64,000 nucleotides of DNA from Piscibacillus halophilus (lineage in GTDB: Bacteria; Bacillota; Bacilli; Bacillales; Alkalibacillaceae), in NCBI RefSeq assembly GCF_900110685.1, contig NZ_FOES01000011.1, positions 1 to 64,000 of the forward strand. The letters are read 5' to 3'. How positions within the stretch are numbered: position 1 is the first letter of the stretch; each line of letters starts with the position of its first letter. Positions 53,951-62,253 of the stretch are shown here, piece by piece. The translations under genes and the position numbers were made by a program. The notes below the pieces were generated by a model. That model made no database searches and was not told where the DNA came from. It was given only the letters and a program-made list of their open reading frames with translations.

Positions 53951-56574
53951 TGAGCGTAACATCCGTATTAAAAAATGAAAACGCAACAAAGGAGGATACA
54001 AATATTGGCTTTCAAAATAGTGATTTTGACGTAATCATTGAATCAGCTAGACAAGTGATTGCACCTCTTTGGCCAATTTCTACATTCGCAGCACGTAATC
54101 CGTGGATGGGACTTGAAAAGCAATCTTTTGACCAAGTTGCGGGTTGGTTAAAACATACTCGTGATGTTGATATATACCCAAGTGTTTCTATGATCCTTTC
54201 GGCAAAGCGTAAAGGTGAAATAGATGAATCCTTTGTGAAAGAAAGCCTACAGCGTTGGCTTGACTCACAATCCTTTAATATCTCTCAGGATAAAGTAGAA
54301 CATTTTTGCCATTCTGCATTAAAATTAGATTCCTTACCTTCTAACCTGTTATCATCACATGAGTTAGAGAAATTGGCAGAGGAATTTAGTGAACTAAATA
54401 CAAATAATATCGATCATGGCTCTATGCAGCCGATAAGTTCGCATATAAAAGGTCAAGATAGTGAAAGATTACTCGATATTCTCGATTACCATGTCATCAA
54501 GTGGTGTAAATTATATCTTGATGATTCCCAAGCAGGTTGGAAAATGCCAAACCGTGAGGACGGCTTCTATCGTGCATGGAAACGTCTCACTCAGTATGAT
54601 CCAGCACTGAGTAAAAAACAACGTGACAGTTTAAAAGATTTTCCACAAGACGCTAAATCTGCATTAAAAAAAGCGCTATATGCATTAGAAATACCTGAAT
54701 CACAACTACAAAGTTATCTAGAAGGCCATTTACTTTCCTTACCTGGATGGGCAGGAATGATGCTTTGGCGCTCACAACAATCGAACCATGAACAGAAACT
54801 TTTAACTGAGTATTTAGCAGTACGAGTTTCTATGGAATATGCTCTTATGAAACCTTACTTACCGATTTCTAAACCAATTCCTGAAAATAAAGTGTCGATT
54901 GGCCACCTTTTAGCATCTTGGGTCCATTGGGGAGGTCTTTCAATTGAGGAATGGTCCAATATGTCCGTTTCTGAACAAAACGAATATTTAACTTTAGCCT
55001 ATCAATTTGACGATATAGTTCGCCGAAAAATTTGGCTTGAAGCTTGGGAACTCACTTATACCAATCGATTGATCCAAAAGATCAACTTTAAACAGTCTCA
55101 GACCAACGATAAAAAATCGACATTAGCTCAATTAGCATTCTGTATTGATGTACGTTCAGAACCTTTTCGTCGTCAACTTGAAAAAGAAGGTCCATTTGAA
55201 ACAATAGGAATCGCCGGTTTCTTTGGCTTACCTATAGCAACTTGTGAACTCGGGAATAAACACAGTCATTCTTCCTTACCTGTTATACTCAAGCCTCAAA
55301 ACAAAATTAAAGAGTTGGCAGAGGAAAATGCATTTAATTCCTATCAACAACGTAAGAAAATCGTTAACTCTTTAAGTAATACATTTAAAAATATGAAGCA
55401 GAATGTACTTTCGAGTCTACTTTTACCTGAACTCAGTGGACCGTGGCTTACTCTACAAATGGTAGCACGTAGCTTTACACCAAGAAGTGCAGACCCTTTC
55501 ATTCATAAGCTTCGTGAGTCATGGTTACGTAAACCTAATACAAAACTATCACTTGATCATGTTCATAACACTGAAGAAGAATTACCGGTTGGTTTTTCTA
55601 AAGAAGAAAAAGTGAAATATGTGAACCAAGCATTAAAGTTGATGGGGCTAACAGCTAATTTTGCACCACTAGTCGTAATTTGCGGCCATGGCAGTCAGAG
55701 CACAAACAACCCTTATGCTTCTGCTCTCGAATGTGGTGCCTGTGGTGGAGCGGCTGGTGGATTTAACGCTAAGGTGTTAGCTACTTTATGTAACCTTCCA
55801 GAGGTAAGAGAAGAGCTTTCATCTGAAGGAATTGAAATCCCTGAAGACACTGTTTTCGTAGCAGCTGAGCATAAAACAACAGTAGACGAATTAGAATGGA
55901 TTTATATTCCCGAACTTTCCGAAGCAGCAAAAGAGGCATTTGATCGTATCCAAGCTATTATGCCGAAAGTGAGCGAACATGCAAATGCCGAGCGTCTGTC
56001 CCAATTACCTAATTTTAAACGGAAACTTAATAAACCGACTGCTGAGGCACACCGATTTGCGACAGATTGGAGTGAAGTACGTCCCGAATGGGGGTTAGCT
56101 CGTAATGCTGCTTTTATTATCGGACAACGTGAGCTAACTAAGGAATGTGACTTGGAAGGTAGAGCCTTCCTTCATAATTATGATTGGAAACAGGATGAAA
56201 ACGGAGATCTCTTAGCTAACATCATGGCAGGCCCAGGCACCGTATCCCAATGGATTAACCTGCAATATTATGCTTCCACGGTAGCACCTCATTATTATGG
56301 AAGTGGAAATAAAGCTACTCAAACCGTTACTTCGGGTATCGGTGTGATGCAGGGGAATGGGAGTGACTTATTAGCTGGATTACCTTGGCAATCCGTCATG
56401 AAATCAGATGACGAAGCCTATCATTCTCCTCTTCGATTGCTGATTGTCATCCAAGCCCCTAACGAATATGTAGAACGATTACTAAAAGAGGATTCTGTAT
56501 TTCGAGAAAAAGTTCAAAATGGATGGGTTCGACTTGCTAATGTTGATCCAGAAGGACGTTGGAAAAATTGGTAG
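53950..56574 (+). CDS. dabA: DabA, carbonic-anhydrase-like subunit of the DAB system (UPF0753/DUF2309)
   Basis: It is an 874-residue peripheral membrane protein that hydrates CO2 to bicarbonate vectorially. Zinc-site residues follow the DabA pattern: Cys398 and Asp400 in CIDVRSEPFR, His580 in CGHGSQSTNNPYAS, and Cys595 in ECGACGG. The start WPISTFAARNPWMGLE (about 35-50) is typical. It overlaps dabB by one base with GGAGG upstream, so subunit synthesis is coupled. The length matches the family. Confidence 0.95.
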   Translation: MSVTSVLKNENATKEDTNIGFQNSDFDVIIESARQVIAPLWPISTFAARNPWMGLEKQSFDQVAGWLKHTRDVDIYPSVSMILSAKRKGEIDESFVKESLQRWLDSQSFNISQDKVEHFCHSALKLDSLPSNLLSSHELEKLAEEFSELNTNNIDHGSMQPISSHIKGQDSERLLDILDYHVIKWCKLYLDDSQAGWKMPNREDGFYRAWKRLTQYDPALSKKQRDSLKDFPQDAKSALKKALYALEIPESQLQSYLEGHLLSLPGWAGMMLWRSQQSNHEQKLLTEYLAVRVSMEYALMKPYLPISKPIPENKVSIGHLLASWVHWGGLSIEEWSNMSVSEQNEYLTLAYQFDDIVRRKIWLEAWELTYTNRLIQKINFKQSQTNDKKSTLAQLAFCIDVRSEPFRRQLEKEGPFETIGIAGFFGLPIATCELGNKHSHSSLPVILKPQNKIKELAEENAFNSYQQRKKIVNSLSNTFKNMKQNVLSSLLLPELSGPWLTLQMVARSFTPRSADPFIHKLRESWLRKPNTKLSLDHVHNTEEELPVGFSKEEKVKYVNQALKLMGLTANFAPLVVICGHGSQSTNNPYASALECGACGGAAGGFNAKVLATLCNLPEVREELSSEGIEIPEDTVFVAAEHKTTVDELEWIYIPELSEAAKEAFDRIQAIMPKVSEHANAERLSQLPNFKRKLNKPTAEAHRFATDWSEVRPEWGLARNAAFIIGQRELTKECDLEGRAFLHNYDWKQDENGDLLANIMAGPGTVSQWINLQYYASTVAPHYYGSGNKATQTVTSGIGVMQGNGSDLLAGLPWQSVMKSDDEAYHSPLRLLIVIQAPNEYVERLLKEDSVFREKVQNGWVRLANVDPEGRWKNW

Positions 56575-56742
56575 CTATTTTAAATGACTTGTTATATTTG
56601 AGATTTCTAGCTCAACAAGAGGTTTAGAATGTTAAAGGGACTTAGAATTTTTCTAAGTCCTAAATTATATGTGAATACTTCTTTATTTTTAGTGCAATTT
56701 CACATTTATGCTTATTTAATTGCAGTTCAAGAACAAATAAAC

Positions 56743-57018
56743 TTAATCTTCAATAGTAAACCTCATAAATGGCAGCATACGACCCTCAAAAACAGTAGAC
56801 GGGTTTTCACTAATTTTTTTCGCGCCCATTTTTTCATAAAAGCCTTTCGCATTAGGGTCACTATCAATAGTGAAGCTCTTTATTCCTAATTCCCGCGCTG
56901 TTTGAATGACGTAATTCCACAATTTCTTTCCAAAGCCTTTTCCTATGAAATTTGGATTTATGTATAGAAAATCAAGGCTATCTGTTTCTCCCCTAGTTTT
57001 ACAAAATAGAGATAAGGG
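56743..57018 (-). pseudogene. C-terminal fragment of a GNAT acetyltransferase
   Basis: The leftward frame ETDSLDFLYINPNFIGKGFG, KKLWNYVIQTARELGIKSFT, GFYEKMGAKKI, ending at the stop 56743, is the acetyl-CoA-binding half of a GNAT protein (QxxGxG-type loop and NxxxxxFYEKMGF). Upstream the frame hits a stop at about 57020 with no start or N-terminal half. It is probably a remnant. A run of repeat words follows upstream. Confidence 0.75.
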
Positions 57019-57133
57019 TTAAGAAGAAAGGATAGGAATTTTTCATGCTTTTACTCATGCCTTTCTCCCCCCTTTTGCACCGCCAAACATCCTTCCTCCT
57101 TAAATCTGTAACGAAAGACCGAAGGTCTTAAAT

Positions 57134-57217
57134 GCCAGAGAGAAGAGCCAGAATAAGATAAAGAATAAGCCAGTTCAAATGCCCGATAAAAAGCCCGAAA
57201 ATCAATTATTGGCCTCT
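57134..57217. repeat. Phased GCC(A/C)GA words
   Basis: GCCAGA/GCCCGA-type words start at 57134, 57147, 57169, 57181 and 57193, with a GCC at 57212. The steps are 13, 22, 12, 12 and 19 bases. The tract is purine-rich between them. It overlaps the 3' end of the leftward gene that stops at 57202. Confidence 0.55.
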
Positions 57218-57777
57218 GTTTTACCTCTTGATTTAATTCCATAAATACTCATTAAATAACTAATACTCCTAGAGTTAACATTGTATTCTTTTGCTATTTC
57301 TGCTTGGCTCTTTTGCTCTATTATATAAAGATAATAAAGGTCATCCTTTGAAATTTTTTCTTGAAGTGGTCTCTTTCTATTTTGATGTTTCTGCTTTCTT
57401 GGGATACCGTACTTTCTTAATAGATAATTAATATGTTGCCTGGTTACTTCCTTTCCTAATGATTCGGCAATTTTTGCACTACTCATATTTTTTACCACAT
57501 ACAACTTATATAGCTTTTCCTTCGGCATGATCTTATTGAAATTGTGATGTTTTCTACCAGTACATATATCACATAACTTTTCCCCTTTTTCTATTCTCCT
57601 AGAGAAAGTTCTTGTACTAATTTCTTGTGGAGGGTGTATTTCGTTTGGACAGTTAATTATAAAATGAGTAGCCTTCTTACCCCTAATAATTTCCATAAGT
57701 TTGTACCCATCGCCATCGCCCATTTTGCTTTCAACCAATGTCCGTGTCCATTTAATAGTCATATATCCTTTATTCAT
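57202..57777 (-). CDS. Protein with two homeodomain-like HTH motifs, mobile-element flavour
   Basis: It is a protein of about 186-191 residues. Its N-terminal part contains CPNEIHPPQEISTRTFSRR and CDICTGRKHHN, possibly a zinc-binding unit. Two HTH-like repeats follow (about 90-125: KLYKLYVVKNMSSAKIAESL; about 140-185: DDLYYLYIIEQKSQAEIAKEY). Such layout resembles DNA-binding parts of HNH endonuclease-like or phage proteins, but no nuclease motif is visible. The start is either ATG 57777 or 57762. The family is not recognised. Confidence 0.6.
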   Translation of the reverse strand: MNKGYMTIKWTRTLVESKMGDGDGYKLMEIIRGKKATHFIINCPNEIHPPQEISTRTFSRRIEKGEKLCDICTGRKHHNFNKIMPKEKLYKLYVVKNMSSAKIAESLGKEVTRQHINYLLRKYGIPRKQKHQNRKRPLQEKISKDDLYYLYIIEQKSQAEIAKEYNVNSRSISYLMSIYGIKSRGKTEANN

Positions 57778-58251
57778 ACTCCTTTTACAAGTATTTGTAA
57801 TACAGAGTATTGCCAGGATAAATACTTTTATACAAACTTAATTATTATGCCCAAAGACCTCTTCCTATATACCTTTTCCTATAGTCAAAGGATAAGGAAT
57901 TTTCGATATTTTTTTATCTAGATAGTAGTCAATAGGTAGCTGGTCGAGCGTTTCGAGGTGTTTTCTCTTTCGATAACTACTTTTTCCCCTTAAAAACATA
58001 GGATAAAAATGAAGTATTGTAGCATAACTTTAAATGCTTTTACAGTTAGGAAACTACTGAATAGGGAATAGCGATACGTTGGATATGTACTATATGAATC
58101 TGAATCCTATGGGTCGAAATTTCTAAGGAAATAGAGGGATATTGGTATAAAAAAGAACTGGACTCGCCATGGAATCCAGCCTGAATTGGTGTTTAATACG
58201 CTTGGAAGATGCTAATGCAAATCCTTTTAAGTGCATAAATGATTTATTTAT
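57778..58251. other. 474-bp region without a recognisable gene
   Basis: It is AT-rich and has short frames only. A sequence around 58153-58201 resembles one at 59676-59727. Nothing else can be named. Confidence 0.5.
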
Positions 58252-58936
58252 CTATTCTTTTACATATACAGTCACCCAATGTCCATCCCCAAAGTTAAAT
58301 CCTATCTTTTCTGATATAAATCCATTACTTTCTAAGACTTTCTTAATGTACTCCACTAAGTCCATTTCCATCACTTTTGCATTAACCTCTTGGACCTCCA
58401 TAGTAATTTCATTTTCTCCATATTTATCATACTGTTTTATAAAATCACCTAACGAATCAATTACTATCGCTGCTACACTTTTGTTTCTTCTTTGAATCTT
58501 CTTTTGTAACCTTTGGAAATAGTACAAAACTTGCTTTTCTTGTTGGAAAACGCAACTTTTTCGTATCAATAAATCTCCTTATCTTATCATGATCAGCTCC
58601 TATATCTGTAACAGGTAAAGCAGCCACGATTCTCTCAATATCATCAACCGTTTCAATATTACCAGCACCTATAATCTCAAAGTACTCACTGACCACAGGT
58701 TTATACATCTCTTCATATACCGCATGAAATGTCGATTTATTTATGTTTTGGTCATAATAATCCATATTCAATGGATCATAGTAAACCACTTTAAAGCCTG
58801 TTCCAACCTGATTCATTTTGACGAAGATTAGACTCCAATTAGCCACCCTACATATAAATGCATGTCCTGCTTCTATTACTTTAATTGCACTTCCATAACC
58901 ATTATCTAATTTGTTTACTTCCATCTGTGTACTCAT
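58252..58936 (-). pseudogene. Unknown protein, probably split by a frameshift within 58457-58569
   Basis: The frame 58936-58457 (159 residues, starting MSTQMEVNKLDNGYGSAIKV with AGGAGGAA upstream) overlaps the next frame, 58569-58252, by 113 bases. In the overlap the second frame becomes protein-like (KSVAAIVIDSLGDFIKQYDK) just where the first turns into KCSSDSN and stops. One intact protein of about 227 residues is the simplest reading. The C-terminal part ends FGDGHWVTVYVKE. It is not recognised. It is divergent from the gene at 59039. Confidence 0.6.
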
Positions 58937-59038
58937 TTCGATTCCTCCTATTTCTTTTGTTTATGATTCTATTATATATAGGCAATTGAATTAAAAGGTG
59001 ACGTTCCAAGTCACATTTAGAATTTTGGGAGGAATTTC

Positions 59039-59569
59039 ATGAACAAAACATTAGACCAACAGACTATAGCTGAATTAAAATTATACATTAGAGACAATGG
59101 TCTAAATAAAGCAGCTACAGCCCTAAAAAGACAGTTCCTTGCTAATGACTCAACTACGGTATATAGTCCATCATCACCGCCTGTGGATACTTATTATGGT
59201 AAAGGTATCTTTGGAGCTTTAAAACAAAGGATCAAAAGGGTGAAAAACACTTATACACTCGGAGAGTATGTGGAGTCGCTTTTAAATGAACGGAATAAGA
59301 GCTTTTCTGTTGACCTTGAAAAGTTTGGTATTGACCGATTTTATAAAAATAAAGTTATAAAAAACAAAATAAACCCATCAAAACAAAAACTTCTTTGCCT
59401 TGCAATTGCATTACGATTAAATATTGAAGAAACTAATGAATTGCTTAGAAGAGCCGGACTTACATTAGCAGAAGAAAATTCTGTCTTTGACAATATTTTA
59501 GGGTACTTCATAGAAAGAGGGATTTACGATCCTATTCAAATTGATACTTATTTGGTTGAATTTGGGTGA
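59039..59569 (+). CDS. HTH (XRE-like) domain protein of an accessory type
   Basis: It is a 176-residue protein. The C-terminal half (about 75-176) has the pattern GIDRFYKNKVIKNKINPSKQ, KLLCLAIALRLNIEETNELL, RRAGLTL...YFIERGIYDPIQID. I know this as a phage-repressor-like HTH module often found in Firmicute accessory loci, sometimes near TerD/vWA genes. The N-terminal half is unknown (helical, basic). GGGAGG lies 6 bases upstream. It is divergent from the split gene at 58.3-58.9 kb, which it may regulate. Confidence 0.65.
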   Translation: MNKTLDQQTIAELKLYIRDNGLNKAATALKRQFLANDSTTVYSPSSPPVDTYYGKGIFGALKQRIKRVKNTYTLGEYVESLLNERNKSFSVDLEKFGIDRFYKNKVIKNKINPSKQKLLCLAIALRLNIEETNELLRRAGLTLAEENSVFDNILGYFIERGIYDPIQIDTYLVEFG

Positions 59570-59622
59570 ATCACCAATGTTCTCTATTGAATAAAATTTC
59601 GGGATAGATCTGAATTAGAACA

Positions 59623-59650
59623 GGAGGAGGGAGATGCTCCTCCCTTTTTG
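59623..59650 (+). terminator. Terminator after the XRE-like gene
   Basis: GGAGGAG-ggagatg-CTCCTCC, then CTTTTTG. Confidence 0.82.
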
Positions 59651-59786
59651 TCGCCTCAACAATAAGACGAACAAGAAAAGACTGAATCATATAGATCCAG
59701 CCTTAATTTGTATAAATTTAATGCAGTTAGTTAATCTTATTTCATCTTTCATTAACGCACCCTTTAGTTGAAGATGAAATAATTTA

Positions 59787-60242
59787 TTATTTATTTATTT
59801 CTTCCCACTCACTTAAATACATACGATCTGTTATGTTTTTGGGATTATCTATTTTACAAATAAATTCTAAACTATTACCATCAGGATCATTAAAATGAAT
59901 TTTAGCGTGTGCATAATCTTCGTGAGGCATAACAAAAGGTTCCACTGGCTTAAATCCAAAAGCCTCTCTAGGTTTATATCCTTTGTTCTTTAACCAAGTT
60001 ACCGATTCCTTTAGTCCTTGTAATGAAACTTGAAAAGCTATATGTCTTATAGATGGATGGTATTCAAGTTCTACTCTATCGCTTTTCCATAAACCCAACC
60101 AACTCTTATCTTTTTCAATCCATAAAAATGCCAACCTATTCTCAACGGTATGATCAAGTTCAAGTCCTAGGTCAGTATAAAACTCTATTGAACGATTTAA
60201 ATCACTTACTGGTAAATGTGCTTCATATAATCCTTTTATCAA
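59787..60242 (-). CDS. VOC family glyoxalase-like protein
   Basis: It is a 151-residue protein with two VOC halves: LYEAHLPVSDLNRSIEFYTDLGLE at the start, HIAFQVSLQGLKESVTWLKN in the middle, and HFNDPDGNSLEFICKI with the Glu ligand near the end. The pattern recalls FosB or fosmidomycin/bleomycin-resistance proteins, but also many unknowns. Translation starts at TTG 60242 after GGGGG. Confidence 0.83.
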   Translation of the reverse strand: MIKGLYEAHLPVSDLNRSIEFYTDLGLELDHTVENRLAFLWIEKDKSWLGLWKSDRVELEYHPSIRHIAFQVSLQGLKESVTWLKNKGYKPREAFGFKPVEPFVMPHEDYAHAKIHFNDPDGNSLEFICKIDNPKNITDRMYLSEWEEINK

Positions 60243-60400
60243 TGATTTTCCCCCACAATTCTATAACTTTCAATTTTATTATAACCTTCACGAGATTCTT
60301 GTTAAACTAATTCTACCCCTTTAGTTAAATAACTTCAACAAAGAAGGTACTTCTCCTTCTTTAAGAAAAGCACCCGTTAACTCAATAAGAAAATCAAATT

Positions 60401-60850
60401 TTATTTTATATAATCAAATATCTTAATATCTACTTCATCTATGTAACCAATCTGTTGCTTTAAGTCCCATAGGTTTATTGCCGACGTTTCATTATTTTTC
60501 TGAAATGGTTGCAGTTTTTCAAGAGTAGTAAAATAAACAGGATTATACTTAATTTCATTCTTGGTTACGTTTTTTACTTTTAACAGACCCTTAAATTCTA
60601 AATCCGAAACGTTCTGACCAGTTTCTTCGTAAAGTTCTCTTATAGCACAAGCCTTTGGTGTTTCATTCTCCTCCCTTTGTCCTGCTGGCAATTCCCATTG
60701 CTTTCTCAATGTGTTATAACATATAAGATATTTATTATTACATTTTATTACTGAATAAGAACCTGCCAGTCGGTGATAATCATATACTTCAGTTTCTTTC
60801 ACTACAAGAAAATCGAGAAATTTGAAACCGTTATTCTTAGTAATTGTCAA
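60401..60850 (-). CDS. Nudix hydrolase
   Basis: A protein of about 149 residues has a complete Nudix box, GQREENETPKACAIRELYEE followed by TG. It hydrolyses a nucleoside diphosphate linked to another moiety. TTG 60850 is the likely start, with GGGGGG at 6 bases; an earlier TTG (60886) lacks one. Function beyond the family is unknown. Confidence 0.85.
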   Translation of the reverse strand: MTITKNNGFKFLDFLVVKETEVYDYHRLAGSYSVIKCNNKYLICYNTLRKQWELPAGQREENETPKACAIRELYEETGQNVSDLEFKGLLKVKNVTKNEIKYNPVYFTTLEKLQPFQKNNETSAINLWDLKQQIGYIDEVDIKIFDYIK

Positions 60851-61857
60851 TAATATCCCCCCAGTAAATTGAACTTCCTTCTTCAACTCTTTGCCCCGTT
60901 AGTTTAAGTACATTTATTCACAAACTCCATTTTCCTATTCTCCTATCATTAGTATACAAGAACAAAGTTAAAAGAACACCTGGAGATTAACTTAGAGCTA
61001 TACCAAGAGATTAAATTAACAATCGAAGAATAATGAAGGGACTAGAAAGTTTAGAGAACTCCTCTCTCATAAGATCCTTTTGTATAGTTACGTTAATTTA
61101 ATATAAATTTTTAATAAGTACACCCCCTGTTTACCCGTTCATTCGATTATAGGAGTAGGAGGGGATTTATATGAGTAGAATTATTAAAGGTCACCTAATT
61201 AATATGTGGATTTATTATTGAATTGGATATTGGATAAACCCAGTAATGACAAGGATTTAGGAACATAACTGTATTGAAAAGCTATTGGAATAGACATAAA
61301 AAACTCGGGCTCCTGATGAGGAAAACCCGAGAAATTATTGGATCTATATTGAAATAAGCAAATGTTTATTACTACGGAATTGGTGTTGGGAGTAGCAAGA
61401 GTTTATTATGGTTGCTAAGAGTTTATTATTGATCTACAATTCTCTCTCCAACCAAGTTACCGCTTAGATGTGATTCGTTTGAAGAAACATATCAACTGAC
61501 TGGACTTCCTTCATTTCATAGCTACTACTTCTAAAAAATATATTACAATTTCAATTAGGCTCTATGCCAAATCTCATTTGCAGTAATTCGACCTTAGCAA
61601 TTCTGCCTTCATCTTGATTCATTTCTTTTCTTCCCTCTACTATATGTATCTGTAACTTAGTTGGTATCCGCCTAAATCCCCTTCAATCCCTTCCCCCCCA
61701 ACAGTTATCCCCTCTTTTCTCCCTTATGGCAATGGAACTTAGTTCTTCCCCAAAACACCCGATTTCTCCCTCTTTTTTCTGTTCTGGCTTGTATAGAATA
61801 TTCCGCCATTATAACTAAGTTCTTCCCGGAATAGAAGGAAGAATTAAGAGAAAAGAC

Positions 61858-62121
61858 TGGAAAAAGTGATAAAACTTATTGGAAAAGCTATTGAAAAAGA
61901 CACGAAAAGTGAATGGAAATCCTTCGGATTGATACAGTTAGGATAACAACTGGAAAGGGATTGGACACTGCCAGAAACCACGATTGGCAGGGATTGGAGG
62001 ACTTTCTCCCGTATTGGGAAAAAGAAAAAGGGACGAAATCCTACTGGACCCGCCCCGAATTCTGATTGATATTTGATTGAAAAACCGATTGATATTTGAT
62101 TGAAAAAGCATTGGAACATTG
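61858..62121. repeat. Helix-phased [A/C]TG[G/A] word array
   Basis: ATTGG, ATTGA, ACTGG or ATGG words occur with their TG at 61858, 61880, 61892, 61914, 61930, 61951, 61962, 61985, 61995, 62015, 62045, 62067, 62078, 62090, 62101 and 62112. The steps are 22, 12, 22, 16, 21, 11, 23, 10, 20, 30, 22, 11, 12, 11 and 11. All but one (16) are near multiples of the helical turn. Two consecutive 23-bp copies of GATTGATATTTGATTGAAAA close the array. Confidence 0.7.
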
Positions 62122-62171
62122 TGTGCTTCCGTTCTTCTCTCCACCCTCTTTTTTCTACTCCGATACCAACT

Positions 62172-62226
62172 AAGTTCCATCAGGGAAGAACAAAGTTACG
62201 TGGGGAAGGAGTGAGTTACAGGGAGA
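62172..62226. repeat. AAGTT(C/A) words in 21/20-bp steps near the glmS stop
   Basis: AGTTCC, AGTTAC and AGTTAC start at 62173, 62194 and 62214, separated by 21 and 20 bases, with G/A-rich spacers. They lie just downstream of glmS. Confidence 0.45.
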
Positions 62227-62253
62227 TAACATCAGCTATTTTAAGTTTTTAAA

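Larger units (their letters stand above)
60887..62253. other. 1.37-kb gene-poor region with repeated words
   Basis: No convincing gene is present. It contains a minus-strand terminator CTCGGG...CCCGAG (61304-61330, T run leftwards), repeated AACT(T/A)AGTT words (61654, 61736, 61813, 62168), GTTTATTA words (61363, 61400, 61420), and the [A/C]TG[G/A] array listed separately. A 16-codon frame at 61171 has an AGGAGG site but is too short to call. It may be a graveyard of repeats or a structured chromosomal site. Confidence 0.6.

Noticed and set aside
57051-57242. Leftward frame over the GCC(A/C)GA tract
   Set aside because: It arises from the repeat words; no ribosome binding site and overlaps the end of a better-supported gene.
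61171-61221. 16-codon frame with a strong ribosome binding site
   Set aside because: Too short to support without conservation data; noted in the region description.
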